In this document: positions 48,550 to 61,009 of the stretch, one piece after another | Position numbering within the stretch: the stretch's first letter is position 1 | How the letters are laid out: the number at the start of each line of letters is the position of its first letter | DNA from: Musa acuminata AAA Group | Taxonomy: Eukaryota; Streptophyta; Magnoliopsida; Zingiberales; Musaceae | DNA: 64,000 nucleotides | Direction: 5' to 3' | Assembly: GCF_036884655.1 (NCBI RefSeq) | Contig: NC_088340.1 | Coordinates: 8,822,501 to 8,886,500 of the forward strand | Translations under genes and position numbers: made by a program | Notes under the pieces: model-generated | Database searches by the model: none | What the model saw: the letters and a program-made list of their open reading frames with translations, nothing else | What the model was told of the DNA's origin: nothing

Positions 48550-51205
48550 ATGGCCTTGCCCGATGACGAGCAACTATTCTTGGGTGGCACGAATAGCGGG
48601 ACGAGGCAAATCTTGTGCTACCGTGCCGTCATGACCACCTCCACCGGCTTCTGGGTCGACGACAACCCCTTCAACTTCTCCTTACCCACCCTCATCTACC
48701 AGATCACCGTCATCTTCGTCTTGTTCCGGCTTACCCACGTCGTCCTCCGCCGCCTCAGCCAACCAGTCGTCATCTCTCAGATCGTGGTAGTTAATTAAGC
48801 CGTCATGATACCCATGCTTTCCACCTTAATCGATATGTATGGTCGTAATCAATCGATGGGTGTTCTCTGGTTGACATGATGCAGGCAGGCATTATATTAA
48901 GCGGTGATGTCCTTGGCCGAAATCAGAGGTTCGCGTATCTAATCTTTCCCCCCTACGGCTTTGAGCAGATCAACGTGGCGGCCATCTTGGCCTCCATGCT
49001 GTTCTTCTTCGTCGTCGGCGTGAAGGCAGACCTCGGGTTGATGCTTAAGGCTGGCAAGAAGGCGGCGGCCATTGCCCTCCTCGGTACCTTACTTCCCGCC
49101 GTCTCCGTCTACCTCACGGCGAAAGCCCTGAGGCACAAGATCCCTCACCATTTCATGGAGACGCAAGTGCTCCTAGCTGTGTCAGACAAATGGAGCATCA
49201 CGTCTTTTGCGGTCCTCTCGTGCCTCCTCAGCGAGCTCAACCTCCTCAGCTCCAAGCTCGGCCGCCTCGCCCTGTCGGCCACCCTCATCTCGGACTTCGT
49301 TCATCTGTTCCTGGCCGCCTTCGTCAAAACGTACTCGCTGAGCGTGAAGCTCCACTCCGCGTGGAAGGGCCTCTCGGCCCTACTATGCTTCTTCTGCGTG
49401 GTGGCACTCATTCTGTTCGTCTTGAGGCCGATCGTTCTCTGGCTCATAAGACGGACGCCGGAGGGGGCACTTCTGGACGAGGCGAGCTTCGTGGCAGTGC
49501 TTACCATGGCGCTGGCGTGCGGGGTGCTGACGGCGGTCACCGGGTTCGACGTCAGCACGGGGCCCTTCTTCTTCGGGCTGGTGCTGCCGGGGGGAGCACC
49601 GCTGGGGGCGACCATGGTGCAGCGCATGGACGAGCTGGTGATGGGGATATTACTGCCGACGAACATTGTCATGGCCGGGATGGCGACGAGGATATCCGTT
49701 TTGGCCGGCGCCCGCCACTGGGGGCTGTTCGAAATGTTTCTGTTGATCTGCGTGGTGACCAAGTTCGTGGGAGTGACGCTGCCGTGCTTCTACAGCAGGA
49801 TGGCGCACCGAGACACCGTCTCCCTGGGGCTCATGATGATCACCAAGGGCATTTTCGAAGTATGTGCCGCGATCCGGTGGCACGAGGACAAGGTGCGTCC
49901 GGACACCATTCGCATTCATCACACTTCCCTTTCGAGGACACCATGAATGCGATCGACGGTGCAACCGCTAACCTGAATTAGTCCTTTTGATGCGTGTGAA
50001 AGCAGGTCGTCGATAATACGGACTACACCATGGTCATCATCACCATTCTGGTGTTCGGCGGCGGCACCGCCCCCCTGATCAAGTACCTGTACCACCCGGA
50101 GGATCGGTTCGTGGCCTACAAGCGCCGCACTGTTCAGCACGTCAGGCCCGGCGACGAGCTCCGCCTCCTTGCATGCGTCCATGAGCAGGACAACGTCAAC
50201 CCGGTCCTCGCGCTTCTGGAGGCGACCGGCCCCTCTCCTGACTCGCCCATCTGCACCTACCTCCTCCACCTCGTCCAGCTCGTCGGCCGCGCCGATGCTG
50301 TCTTCCATCTCCACAGGCGCCACCGCAAGCCCTATTCCTCGGTCGCTACGCTCTCGGAGTCGGACCACATCGTCAATGCCTTCCAGCTGTTCGAGCGTCA
50401 GCACCCGGACGGCTTTTCGGTCCTCCCTTACGTCTGCATCTCCCCATACAACACCATGCACAACGACATCTGCTCCCTCGCCCTCGACAAGAAGGCCGCG
50501 CTCGTCATTCTCCCCTTCCACAAGAAGGTTAACGCTGACGGCAGCATCAACTCTGCGAGCACGGGCATCCATGCCGTCAACGTGAACGTCCTCCAGCACG
50601 CGCCCTGCTCCGTTGGGATCCTCGTCGACAACGGGCTCTCCAGCGGCGGGCAGCTACTAGAACGAGTGGCAATCTACTTTCTGGGCGGCGCCGATGACCG
50701 AGAAGCGCTGGCATACGGCGTGCGCATGGCGGATCATGCGGCCATCGGGCTGACGGTGATTCGCTTGCTTCCGCTCGAGGAGGGGCAAGAGGAAGGACGG
50801 GAGGAGAGGATGGACGACAGGGTGTTGAAGCAGTTCCAGCACAAGAAGGTGGACGGAAACCGGGTGGTGTACCGGGAGGAGGTGGTGAAGGACGGGGAGG
50901 GGACGGTGGACGTGATCCACGAGACGAGCCCGGAGTTCAGCCTACTGATCGTGGGGCGGAGAGCAGGGAAGGAGTCGCCGCTGACGGTAGGCATGTCGAT
51001 GTGGAGCGAGTACCCCGAGCTGGGAGTCATTGGCGACTTGCTGGCGTCGACAGACTTCGGCAGCCGAGCGTCGACGCTGGTGGTGCAGCAACAGGTGTGG
51101 GTGGTGGGAGAAGCGGCGCTGGCCGCAGAGAGCCGCAAGAGCGCTGCAACTGGGAGCCAGGTGGTACCGGAGGCCGCAGTGTACACGCAATCTGATGGGA
51201 AATGA
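48550..51205 (+). CDS. CHX: Cation/H+ antiporter, CHX family (CHX15-like), copy c
   Basis: Exons are 48550-48786, 48885-49892 and 50006-51205, giving 814 residues. The first exon holds MTTSTGFWVDDNPFNFSLP (DDNP where the others have GDNP). The membrane domain includes FFVVGVKADLGLMLKAGKKA, SCLLSELNLL, GPFFFGLVLPGGAPLG and SLGLMMITKGIFEV. The central membrane aspartate is present (Asp216, in SATLISD). Two usually conserved prolines are missing: GIILSGDVL stands where copies a and d have G-LGPS-L, and TSFAVLS where the others have TSYPV. The soluble domain opens YLYHPEDRFVAYKRRTVQH and keeps FSLLIVGRRAG. The frame and splice sites are intact. It is more similar to copy d than to a and b in its leader and C-terminus. 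Confidence 0.93.
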
Positions 51206-51473
51206 AATAGTTAGCTCAGTTTACGGGTGGCTCAAGTATTTGACTCGGGATTCAAGATCGAATTTGTGGTCACAGGTTGAACCCATAAAACATTCCGGCT
51301 GGAATAAGAATTGATTAGATTGGTCCAATCAGTAATCGAACCAATTAGGAATTGGTTTATATAGGATTTCGCTGTATAGATTGTTTTCTAAATGGTGAAC
51401 ATCGATTTTAATTTCAGCATTTAAGCATAAATATAACTAAGGATTCAGTAATCATAATGTACTGTACATGTCA

Positions 51474-51475
<2 letters not shown>

Positions 51476-51556
<81 letters not shown>
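51476..51556. repeat. (TA)n microsatellite, about 40 units
   Basis: Uninterrupted TA run in the intergenic DNA after CHX-c. Confidence 0.97.
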
Positions 51557-51557
<1 letters not shown>

Positions 51558-52730
51558 CACCAAGAATTCAGTATAAGTATAATCATAATGTACAGGTCAA
51601 AATATAAGTCATAATAGTATCGATGACTTGAATAACATTATATCCCCATGATAAAATTCAGAACTATATTTAATCGATATGGAATAGATAAAAACCAATT
51701 TGGATAAAAGAAATCAATTTCAGAAATATGTTGGAATGTATAATCTTTATTGGTAGAGTCACGATCAAAATAATATATCAATTAATTTTTACTAAGTTAA
51801 CAGTTCGAACAAATCCTTTTTTCTGCATATTTTAAAAAGTAATGAAATCATATTAATTTTTTAAAAAATAATAATTATAATGTTGAATAGATAATTTCAT
51901 ATAAGTTCAAATAACATAAAATATTAATTATTCAAATCATATGATTTTCTATTTTTTTCCTTCATAATATAAATATCAAATTAATTGATTTATAATCCTA
52001 TACGCTAATCTAATTAAAAGAAATATAATAGAACTAATCAAATTAATTTTTTATATTTTTTTTCTGGTCACAACAGATCGCTTCCTCTCTCCTCTTTCCA
52101 AATTTTCTTCTTCTTCCTTCCCTATTTTTCTTTCTTCTTTCTCTTATGTTTCCACTCTGTGTCTTTGCATGAAAATTTTTTTGGTCTTCATTTCCTCTCT
52201 CTTCTTCTTCTTCTTCTTCTTCTTCGTTTACTGTCCCTTCCTCTTCTCTCTTCAATTCGTTTTCGTTTTTGTTCTTCTTTCTTTCTAAAACTGCCGAAGT
52301 GATTGAGTGGTGTGAAAGTTTTTATTTTTGACTTTTATTGAATTTTAGTTTCTTATAATTTCTATATTTGCAATCAGATTCTCAGATACACAATCAAAGA
52401 TGTCACACTCATCCCCCATCAAGCTCTTGATCATGACAAACTCATCTGACGCTGTCACGCGTGTCATCTATGGACATTTAAACGTATGATCTAATATCGT
52501 AAGGAACCCCATCAACGTTTATCGCAATTCCATTAATCCAAGGATGAACTGTAAGTTGTAATCAAACCTAGTGCACACTGTGCCGTTTCGATAGGCAAAA
52601 TTGCAAGTGGGTATGACATCGTCAATGAGGACTAACTCCAGTTTGATGGAATCGGGAATCGGATTCTTTTGATGCAAAGCAAAAGAATGGATTTTGATGT
52701 CCCCGTCGGTGGCACGTCAAAGTGATAAGC

Positions 52731-52771
52731 CTCCTCCTCCTCCTCCTCCTCCTCCTCCTCCTCCTCCTCCT
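52731..52771. repeat. (CTC)n triplet repeat upstream of CHX-d
   Basis: About 13 CTC/TCC units. In the frame of the CHX-d first exon it reads as a polyproline run. Confidence 0.93.
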
Positions 52772-53002
52772 CCGTGGGCGGAGGGTGTCGAGACATGGCG
52801 TGAAGACGCGCGGGGTTTGTTGGTCAAACCGTCAACCGTAGCATCTTCGTGGATCGAGGAACGTGACAATTGGATTGAGTTGACCATTTCTTCTCTCTCT
52901 CTCTTTCTCTCTCTTCCCCATCCTTTTCAACCTCCTCCCGTCCCTATTCCCTCTCCGCACATCTCTCCTGCTCCCATCTCTGTTCGCTTCTCTGGTACCA
53001 AG

Positions 53003-54706
53003 ATGGCAACCACTGCCGGCGCCGGGAGATCCACCGACGACAACCTCCTCAGTGCCTCGTACTCGGGAGCAAAGTCCATCTACTGCTGCCGTGCCATGTT
53101 GACCACCTCCGCCGGAGTATGGCTCGGCGACAACCCCTTCCGCTTCTCCTTGACCCTTCTCCTCTACCAGCTCATCACCATCTTCGGCGCGTGCAGCCTG
53201 ACCCACGTCGTCCTCAGCCGCCTCGGCCAACCCCTCGCCATCTCTCAGATCCTGGTATTCATGCTTAACTCGAGCACTCGATTTCCACCAAATATGATCT
53301 CCATCTTAAGCTTTCGAGCTTGGCGAGACGCAGGCGGGCGTGCTGCTAGGCCCGAGCTTCCTTGGCCGAAATCTGTGGTTCGCGGGGCGATTCTTCGCCC
53401 GCCAGAGCTTCGAGCAGCTCAACACCATCTACATCTTATCCTTGGTGATCTTCTACTTCGTGGTCGGCGTGAAGGCGGACCTGAGTATGATCCACAAGGC
53501 CGGGAAGAAGGCGGTCGTAATCGCGGTGCTCGGCACCCTGCTACCCTACGTTTCCGTCTTCCTCATGGCCACTGCGTTGAAGCACAAGATGCCTCCTCGA
53601 TTGACGGAGACACCCGTGCTCCTCATCCTGTCCGACGGATGGTGCCTGACGTCCTACCCCGTCGTCTCGGCCGTCCTCAGCGAGCTCAACCTCCTCACCT
53701 CCAAGCTCGGTCGCCTGGCCTTGTCGGCAGCCCTCATCGCCGACATCATCCATCTGTTTGCGGAGGCCTGTTTCGGCACCTTCCTGCTGAGCGGTAAGGA
53801 GGGAAATGCCATGAAGGGGTTATCGGGGCTGTTATCCTTCTTGGGCTTGGTGGGGATCATCATGTACGTCATGAGGCCGCTCGTGCTCTGGATCATACGG
53901 CGGACGCCGGATGGCGCACTCCTCAGCGAGGCCAGCTTCGTGTCGGTGTTGCTGATGGCGCTGGCCTGCGGGCTGATGAGCGAGATCATCGGCTTCGACT
54001 TCTTGGCGGGGCCCTTCTTCTTCGGACTGGTGCTGCCGGGGGGAGCGCCGCTGGGGACGACGCTGGTGGAGCGGGTGGACCGGTTCGTGAAGGGGGTGCT
54101 GTTGCCGGTGTGCCTGGCGGTGGGGGGGATGAGGATGAACCTGGCGTCGCTGGCGGATGCGACGCAGTGGGCGTGGTTTGAGATGTTCGTGGTGCTGTGC
54201 GTTGTGTCCAAGTTCGTGGGGGTGGTGCTGCCATGCATCTGCAGCAATATGCCGCACCGGGACGCCCTCTCACTGGGCCTCATGATGACTAGCAAAGGCA
54301 TCTACGAAGTAGAAACTGCCGTCAGGTGGAAAGAAACCGAGGTATGCGTTCCTTTTCGATGGAATACTTTTTATTTCTACGGAATAAATTGTTCATTCTG
54401 TTTCTGTACAATCCTTCCTAATTCCGAATAATTTATATATTTATTTACTTTTTTTTTATTAGAAAAGAAATCTATTCTTGCAATCAAACCGACCCTTATT
54501 AAGTAGCAGCCCACGATCTCTAGACCTCATCAAACTTTAGCAATTAGAGGTCACAATAATATATATCATCAGCATCATCATATAATTCTAACATTTTCTT
54601 TTTCCAAGATCATTCAAATAATATAAATTCATAATCATATAGTTCTAACATTTCTTTTTTGTTTTGGATTATTCAAATAATACAAATTCATAATTGTATC
54701 CACGTG

Positions 54707-54741
<35 letters not shown>

Positions 54742-56233
54742 TCTATTTTTTTATTTCCAAAGGCAACTTATTTTTTTCTTTTATTTCATCCCCTCTTTCC
54801 TTCTTCTCCTCTCCTCTCCTCTCTCTCCGGTTCTTCCTTCTCCTTTCTCTCCCTTTTCTCCTCTACCATCTCTTGGAGCCGCCGTGAAAGAGACGGTGGT
54901 GGAGTGTCAACTGCAAATTTCTTTTTGATATTTTGTAATTTGATCGTTAATAATTGTTATATTTACATTCAGGTCCTCGTTTTGTTTGTAATTGCAAAAG
55001 ATTCTAACTGGGACAAGTCCTGTTAACGCACGTGGGCTGCAGATGGTGGATGATCAGTTCTACACCACGCTCATCCTCTCCATCGTCATCTTCGGCGGCG
55101 GCACCGCTCCCTTGGTCAAGTACTTGTACCGCCCCGAGGATCGCTACGTGGCCTACAAGCGCCGCACTCTCCAGCACGCCATCCCCGACGACGAGCTCCG
55201 CATCCTTGCATGCGTCCACGAGCAGGACAACGTCGTCCCCGTCCTCGCCCTTCTCGATGCCTCCGGCCCCTCCCCTAACGCGCCCATCTGCGTCTACCTC
55301 CTCCACCTCATCCAGCTCGTCGGCCGTGCTGATGCCGTCCTCCACCCCCACCGGCGCCACAAGAAGTCCTCCTCCGTGCCCGTCGTCTTTACGGAGTCGG
55401 ACCACATTGTCAACGCCTTCCAGTCGTTTGAGAAGCAACACCGGGATGGCATCTCGATCATCCCTTACATCTGCATCTCCCCTTACAGCACCATGCACGA
55501 CGACGTCTGCTCCCTCGCCCACGACAAGAAGGTCACCCTCGTCATCGTCCCCTTCCACAAGCACTTTGGTGTTGACGGCAGCACCAGCTCCGCCAGCTCC
55601 GCTGTCCAGGCCGTCAACCTGAACGTCCTCCGTTACGCGCCCTGCTCCGTTGGCATCCTCGTCGACAACGGGCTCTCCGACGCCGGGTCCCTGGTGCACC
55701 GCGTGGCGGTCTACTTCCTGGGCGGCCCCGACGACCGGGAGGCGCTGGCCTACGGCGCGCGCATGGCGGAGCACGCAAGCGTCGATCTGACGGTGGTGCG
55801 GTTCCTCCCGCCCAAGGAGTGGCGGGAGCAAGGGCGGGATGAGATAATCGACGACCGGATGCTGATGCAGTTCCTGCGAGACAGGGTGGACGGCGACCGG
55901 GTGGTGTACAGGGAGGAGGTGGTGAAGGACGGGGAGAAGACGATGGAGGTGATCCGCGAGACGAGTCCCCATTTCAGCCTGCTAATCGTGGGGCGGAGGG
56001 CGGAGAAGGAGTCGCCATTGACGGCGGCAATGTCGATGTGGAGCGAATACCCGGAGCTGGGGGTCATCGGCGACCTGCTGGCGTCGACAGACTTGGGCAG
56101 CCGAGCGTCCACGCTGGTGGTGCAGCAACAGGCGAGAGTGATGGGACCGATGGCGCGATCAGCGCATAGCCCCGTGAGCACCCCGAAGAAGAAACGGGTG
56201 GTGCCCCGACACGACGTCGACGGCGGCCGCTAA
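53003..56233 (+). CDS. CHX: Cation/H+ antiporter, CHX family (CHX15-like), copy d
   Basis: Exons are 53003-53254, 53334-54341 and 55043-56233, giving 816 residues. The start MATTAGAGRSTDD leads to MLTTSAGVWLGDNPFRFSLT. The membrane domain has GVLLGPSFLGRN, YFVVGVKADLSMIHKAGKKA, SYPVVSAVLSELNLL, GPFFFGLVLPGGAPLG and SLGLMMTSKGIYEV. The central aspartate is present (Asp221, in SAALIAD), so this copy keeps the most standard membrane motifs of the four. The soluble domain has YLYRPEDRYVAYKRRTLQH and FSLLIVGRRAE. Intron 2 is 701 bp, the longest of the four, and holds a TA repeat and a pyrimidine-rich stretch. The first exon frame stays open upstream to an ATG at 52694, but 53003 agrees with the paralogues. 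Confidence 0.93.
54709..54737. repeat. (TA)n microsatellite in CHX-d intron 2
   Basis: About 14 TA units, followed by a CTCCT-rich tract at 54790-54870. Confidence 0.9.
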
Positions 56234-56377
56234 TTACCTTCATGTGATGCTAAACTAGTTAGATTAACGTGCAGCTGATGCCGCTGCTGCTCCTCCATTG
56301 CTAATTAGACTGTTAATATATTATTGACTCTTGAATGCCTAATTTATCGTGAAATGATAAATTATTAGAAATATAAG

Positions 56378-57620
56378 TGTTAGGATCAACTCAGCACAAA
56401 CAGCGGGAAGGATTAGTGTTTTTCTAAAAATTACATTCAGTTGAAAATTTTCGTTTCAATTAAAAATGTATCGAAAATATGTATAAAGAAGATGTGAAGT
56501 GGACTAAGCAGCAAGTCAATAGATAATATTAAAAAAAAGTAGAATAGAGATGATAAAGAAGATATCACACCGGATTTATAGTGGTTCGATCGTAGTGACC
56601 TACGTCCACTCTCGATTCCTCTTTGTTGAGGCCATCGACGTCTACTAATGATCTTCCTTCAATGGGCGAAGGCCAACCACCCTTTTACAATACTTTCTCC
56701 TTTTTATGAACTTAGGAGACAATACTTACAATTCTCACACCTCTTGAATGATCATAAAACTAGAAAGGGAGGAGGAGGACTCTTAGTACTTTTTCAATAC
56801 TTTCACACTCCAAAATCTCAAGGCTTTTGTTCATACTTTCATGCTATTTCATGTAGGAAAGAGTTAGATATTTATAAGCCCTAATGACTTCAAAAATAGA
56901 GCCAAAGAGTGTCTCAACCTCGATTTCTGGGGTACTAATGGTACCATCACCTAGTCTAACGGTACTATTGCCTGAAAGAGCCTCGGAGACTGGGCTCTAG
57001 CAATACCATCGCCTGACAGGGTGGTACCATCGCCTAACAGGGCGATACTATCACTCGGTAACATTAACTGCTAGCAGTACCATCGCCCAAACCACTTAAG
57101 AGGTTGAGCCCCAAGCGGTTCCATCGCCTAGTCTGGGCGGTGCCACCGCTTGACGTGACTCCAAGTGGCTGAATGAACCATCCAATTAGCCCAATTCAAC
57201 CTAGTTAAAGGCCTAGTTGGCCTTTAATTGAGTTGTTAGGATTTCTCCCAAAACTAACTCAAATTAAAGTCTTAATTATGATAGTTAAGGTTAAAACAAT
57301 TATTCTACTTACAATCTAAGTTGTCCTGCACGTCAATGGTTCGACCAAACTCTCGGTGAACTTCCGGCAATCTTCCGACGAACTCCTAGCAAACCTCGGA
57401 CGAACCTCTAGCGAGCTTTCACTGCATCATCTGATCATTCAATGTATCCCCCGATTCATCCTATCTGATATCCGATCATTGACTCCGGCCCAACTCCGAT
57501 TATTTTTTAATCGTTTTGCCTTTCTCACGATCGTAGTTAGTCCTACATCACTTATCTCAATACATAGATTATATCATTAATTCACCAATTGATATCATCA
57601 TCAAAATTCAAGATTTAACA
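56378..57620 (-). repeat. 3' LTR (left copy) of the Copia-type element
   Basis: 1243 bp. The minus strand begins TGTTAAATCTTGAATTTTG and ends GATCCTAACA. It contains a GGTACCATCGCC-type degenerate repeat block (about 56930-57150) similar to that of the right copy. Confidence 0.88.
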
Positions 57621-59632
57621 ATCTTCCTTTTTTTGATGATGACAATCAATTGATGACGGAGTTAACCCTAACTCCCCCTATTATATGTTGAGATAAAGTA
57701 AACTTAAATTCAAAAGGAATCATGGCATTTGAATTCTAAGTGAAATAATTTTGATTACTATGATAAAATGTAATATATCAATATTTCATACATCATCATA
57801 GATTAAAGCCATCCAAGTATAACATGCACAATTTCATCACTTTCTGCATGATAATAAATCACTTTGAGTATAATCTATCATCACTTTCTGCATGATAATA
57901 AATCACTTTGAGTATAATCTATATGATATCAAAATTAACATCATCTAGAGCATAACATTCATGATACTAAAGCATTCATATTTTAACCATTTATCACTTC
58001 ACGTATGATATCATATTCAACAATATTAATCATTTCTTCCCTTTTGTCATCAACAAAAAGAAAATCATTCAATAATTTATGTAAATATTTTAAACTATTC
58101 GAATAAATTTTACACTAATTTATGCGAGCTAGCAAATTTATCAAATGAGAAGTTAAAGTAAAAACTTTGCAAGATAACTCCTTTTGCTTTTTGAAATAGG
58201 CAAGCTAGCATTATTGCTTCAAAAGTTCTTTCTTTTGTCAAGAACCAAATCCATGAAAGGATTTAAACCAAATCAAATCCATAATAAATAAGTTTCATTG
58301 AATCAAGCTTCTATTATCACAAAGAGAAATAATTCATAAAAAATATTAAAATATACATACTAAAAATTCATGAATCAAATCCCTTTTATTACAAATAGAA
58401 GGAAGAAGGATTTATAGGAATTGATTATCACATAAAAGATAAAAAAAATCCCAAAAGTCTATGAATAAAAACTCTTCTTTCAAAAAGGATAAAAAATCCA
58501 TGAATAAATTCTCTTTGGTGAATTATATGAAAAAGGAATGAATGAAACGATCTCAATTTAAAAAGAAAAACTCAAGTTACAAAAAATAAAAAATCTGAAA
58601 AATATATATAGGAATTCATGCATTAAGAAGATTTAACATGCCTAATTCTTAGAGTGTTACATAATATCATCAAGAAATGCATATTGAAAAGCACATAATA
58701 TTAGAAAGTACATGTATGTTGTACTAACGAGCTTTCTCATTCATTAACAAAAAGAAATGAGAAATATACAAGCTATTCAGGTGGTGGTAAATAAAAATGC
58801 CTAAACAGAGTGTCAAGTTATCGATAAATTTACTGTATCTCGGTTAAGATTTGATCTTGACATAGTTCAATTCGATCCGGTCGAGTCACTATGGAATCGA
58901 CAGATGAGGAGGGTGTTGGTTTTGTTGGAGGTGTTGCCTCAAAGGGACTAATAGGAGGAGATTGACTTTCCCTATATACAGGTGTTTCTGATTTTGGTTC
59001 ATATAGGGGAGGATTAGTCCTCCTTGGTAATCTAGTTCAAACATAATTTCTTATTATATATCTTAATCTTCTTAATATGTTTCTATTGATGACATTAAAT
59101 CTATTCAGGTGGATGACTATGCCATGTGCATACATTAGTCTAATAATCAAGCCATCATATGGAAGCATCATATCTTTTATTTATAGTTCAATCATGTTTT
59201 GTTGTATCAGATATCCAAAATAGTTGTCATATCATATTATAATCCAATATATTGTTCATAATTATATTTGATTAACTTCATCATGATGGTATTATTTTAG
59301 AAGTAGAATATTTATCATGATGTGATGAAATAATTTTGTGGATAACAAGTGTTCAAACGATAAACAAATTTAGATTAAAAAAAGGTACATAAAGCCTTAA
59401 TCCTAATTGATTCTTCATCTCATTGTCCTCTAAAATAGTAACATCTCATTTTCTCAAGAATTCCTATAATGTTGCAGATTATACTATTCGTAATGAGTAT
59501 GTGATGCCCTAAGAGATAAGTGGATATCCTATTATGTTCATCCACATGCAAGTTATTGTAAAATAACTGAACAAGTTTAGAATAAATGTGCTCACTTATT
59601 TGAAGGATTGGAAGGACATCTAAGTTACCAAA
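57621..59632. other. Interior of the Copia-type element without recognisable coding
   Basis: AT-rich, many stop codons on both strands. No pol domain is recognised. A direct repeat of ATAATAAATCACTTTGAGTA occurs at about 57850 and 57895. Confidence 0.5.
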
Positions 59633-59833
59633 CTATTGAATTAGTTCCAAATTACTTAATTCTTTTAGATCTATATATTTTCCTTTATGTATACTTCTAG
59701 ACTCAAAGTTTGAGAATTTAAGGGCATGTTGAGGAGAATCAAAGAGTATGAAATCATAGGTTTCATATAATCTTCTCTTTTCTTTACCGCTTGAGCATCT
59801 TCTAGATGTCATGAGAACTATATATATTATCAA
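59633..59833 (-). pseudogene. Unassigned retroelement open frame between gag and 3' LTR
   Basis: A 66-codon frame with the stretch MTSRRCSSGKEKRRLYETYD, FDSPQHALKFSNFESRSI and KGKYIDLKELS. The style resembles the accessory frame some plant retroelements carry downstream of pol, but I cannot name a domain with confidence. A neighbouring frame at 59842-60048 is proline-rich at its start and probably part of the same decayed region. Confidence 0.3.
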
Positions 59834-61009
59834 TGAGAGAACTATATATAAGAAGCAAGATCAATCAATAAATTTAGAAAAAAGTTTAAAAGATTACCCT
59901 TATAGTGATCTCTTAGAGAGTTGAGATTGATCCTTAGATTTGTAGAAGAGAAAGGTTTTGTAGAGGAAGAGCAAAGAGAATGAGAAGTGTAGAAGGGTTT
60001 AGAAATGTAGAGGGGAGGTGGAGGAAGGTTTGGGGGCGGTTCTACCATCGACCCTAAAAGCCCTTTTATAGGGCTCAGTTTCGGGCTATGGTACCGCCAG
60101 TTGGGCAGTGCTATTGCTTATGGATAGTGTACTCTAGTGGTGCTACCGCTTGTGCACTGCTTTCGACTCATCTTCAAGCTGTAATTTTGTCTTTCAACCA
60201 TTCAAACTTCAACATTTGACCTTTAACTTCCTAGCAGCCATATTTAACATTCAAGTCAATATCCAATAATATTCAAGCTAACGTTTATGCAGATGATATT
60301 AATCCTATATTAGCATTCAAGTCATCACTTTTTTCTTATTGAAAGTGTGAGCTTCGTAGCACTTTTGAGATGTGCAGCCAATAATTTTCTATCTATGTAC
60401 TTCAATGATTCAATCATATTATGAGACATACAAATCATAAATATAAGAAAATTTATAAAATAATTCAAGTCATAGATAATAGAATCGTAGGAGAATAATA
60501 AATAAAAAACTTAAAAAAAAATGAGGTAAAAAATTCAAGATTTGTTTAGATGAATATCCTTGAGAATTAAGAAGATTGTTTCATGTATGATACATCTGAA
60601 GTAGTAAACACCAACAAATCATCTCATATGAAAACAAATCTAAAGTTATCATCATCTTTTTTAAGAAATCCAATGAAATCAACGTAGATAGTTTCCTGTA
60701 AGATTAAAGATAACTAAGGTTCTTTAGCTTTATTAAAAAAAATCATGCTTAATTATTTAAAACCAAAAGATACTACATAAACCATCGAAAGGTTTATAAA
60801 AAATCCTCAAGTTTAAAACATTTTGATTCAAATAATCTTTCATTTTTATTGTTATATTAGCTAGTGAGCTTAAAAGATGAGTTGAATTTCTGATCATGTG
60901 CCTAAAGCATCCATTATTATGGTACCATATCTTGCTCCTAGCTTATGATTGTAAATACAGTTACAAGAATGAGAGTTTTGTTTTAGGCACTTATTTAATT
61001 TTGGATCCC

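Larger units (their letters stand above)
51206..53002 (+). promoter_or_regulatory. Intergenic region between CHX-c and CHX-d, with CHX-d promoter
   Basis: Contains a long TA microsatellite (51476-51556), a CT/TTC-rich stretch (52070-52280) and a CTC triplet repeat (about 52731-52771). Close to CHX-d are GGTCAA (52822-52827) and the CHX promoter block (about 52839-52890). No independent gene is seen. Confidence 0.5.

Noticed and set aside
55004..55972. Long antisense frame (322 codons) opposite CHX-d exon 3, and similar ones opposite CHX-a, -b and -c
   Set aside because: High GC at third codon positions of the real exons keeps the opposite strand open. The sequence has no domain, and the same shadow appears in each paralogue.
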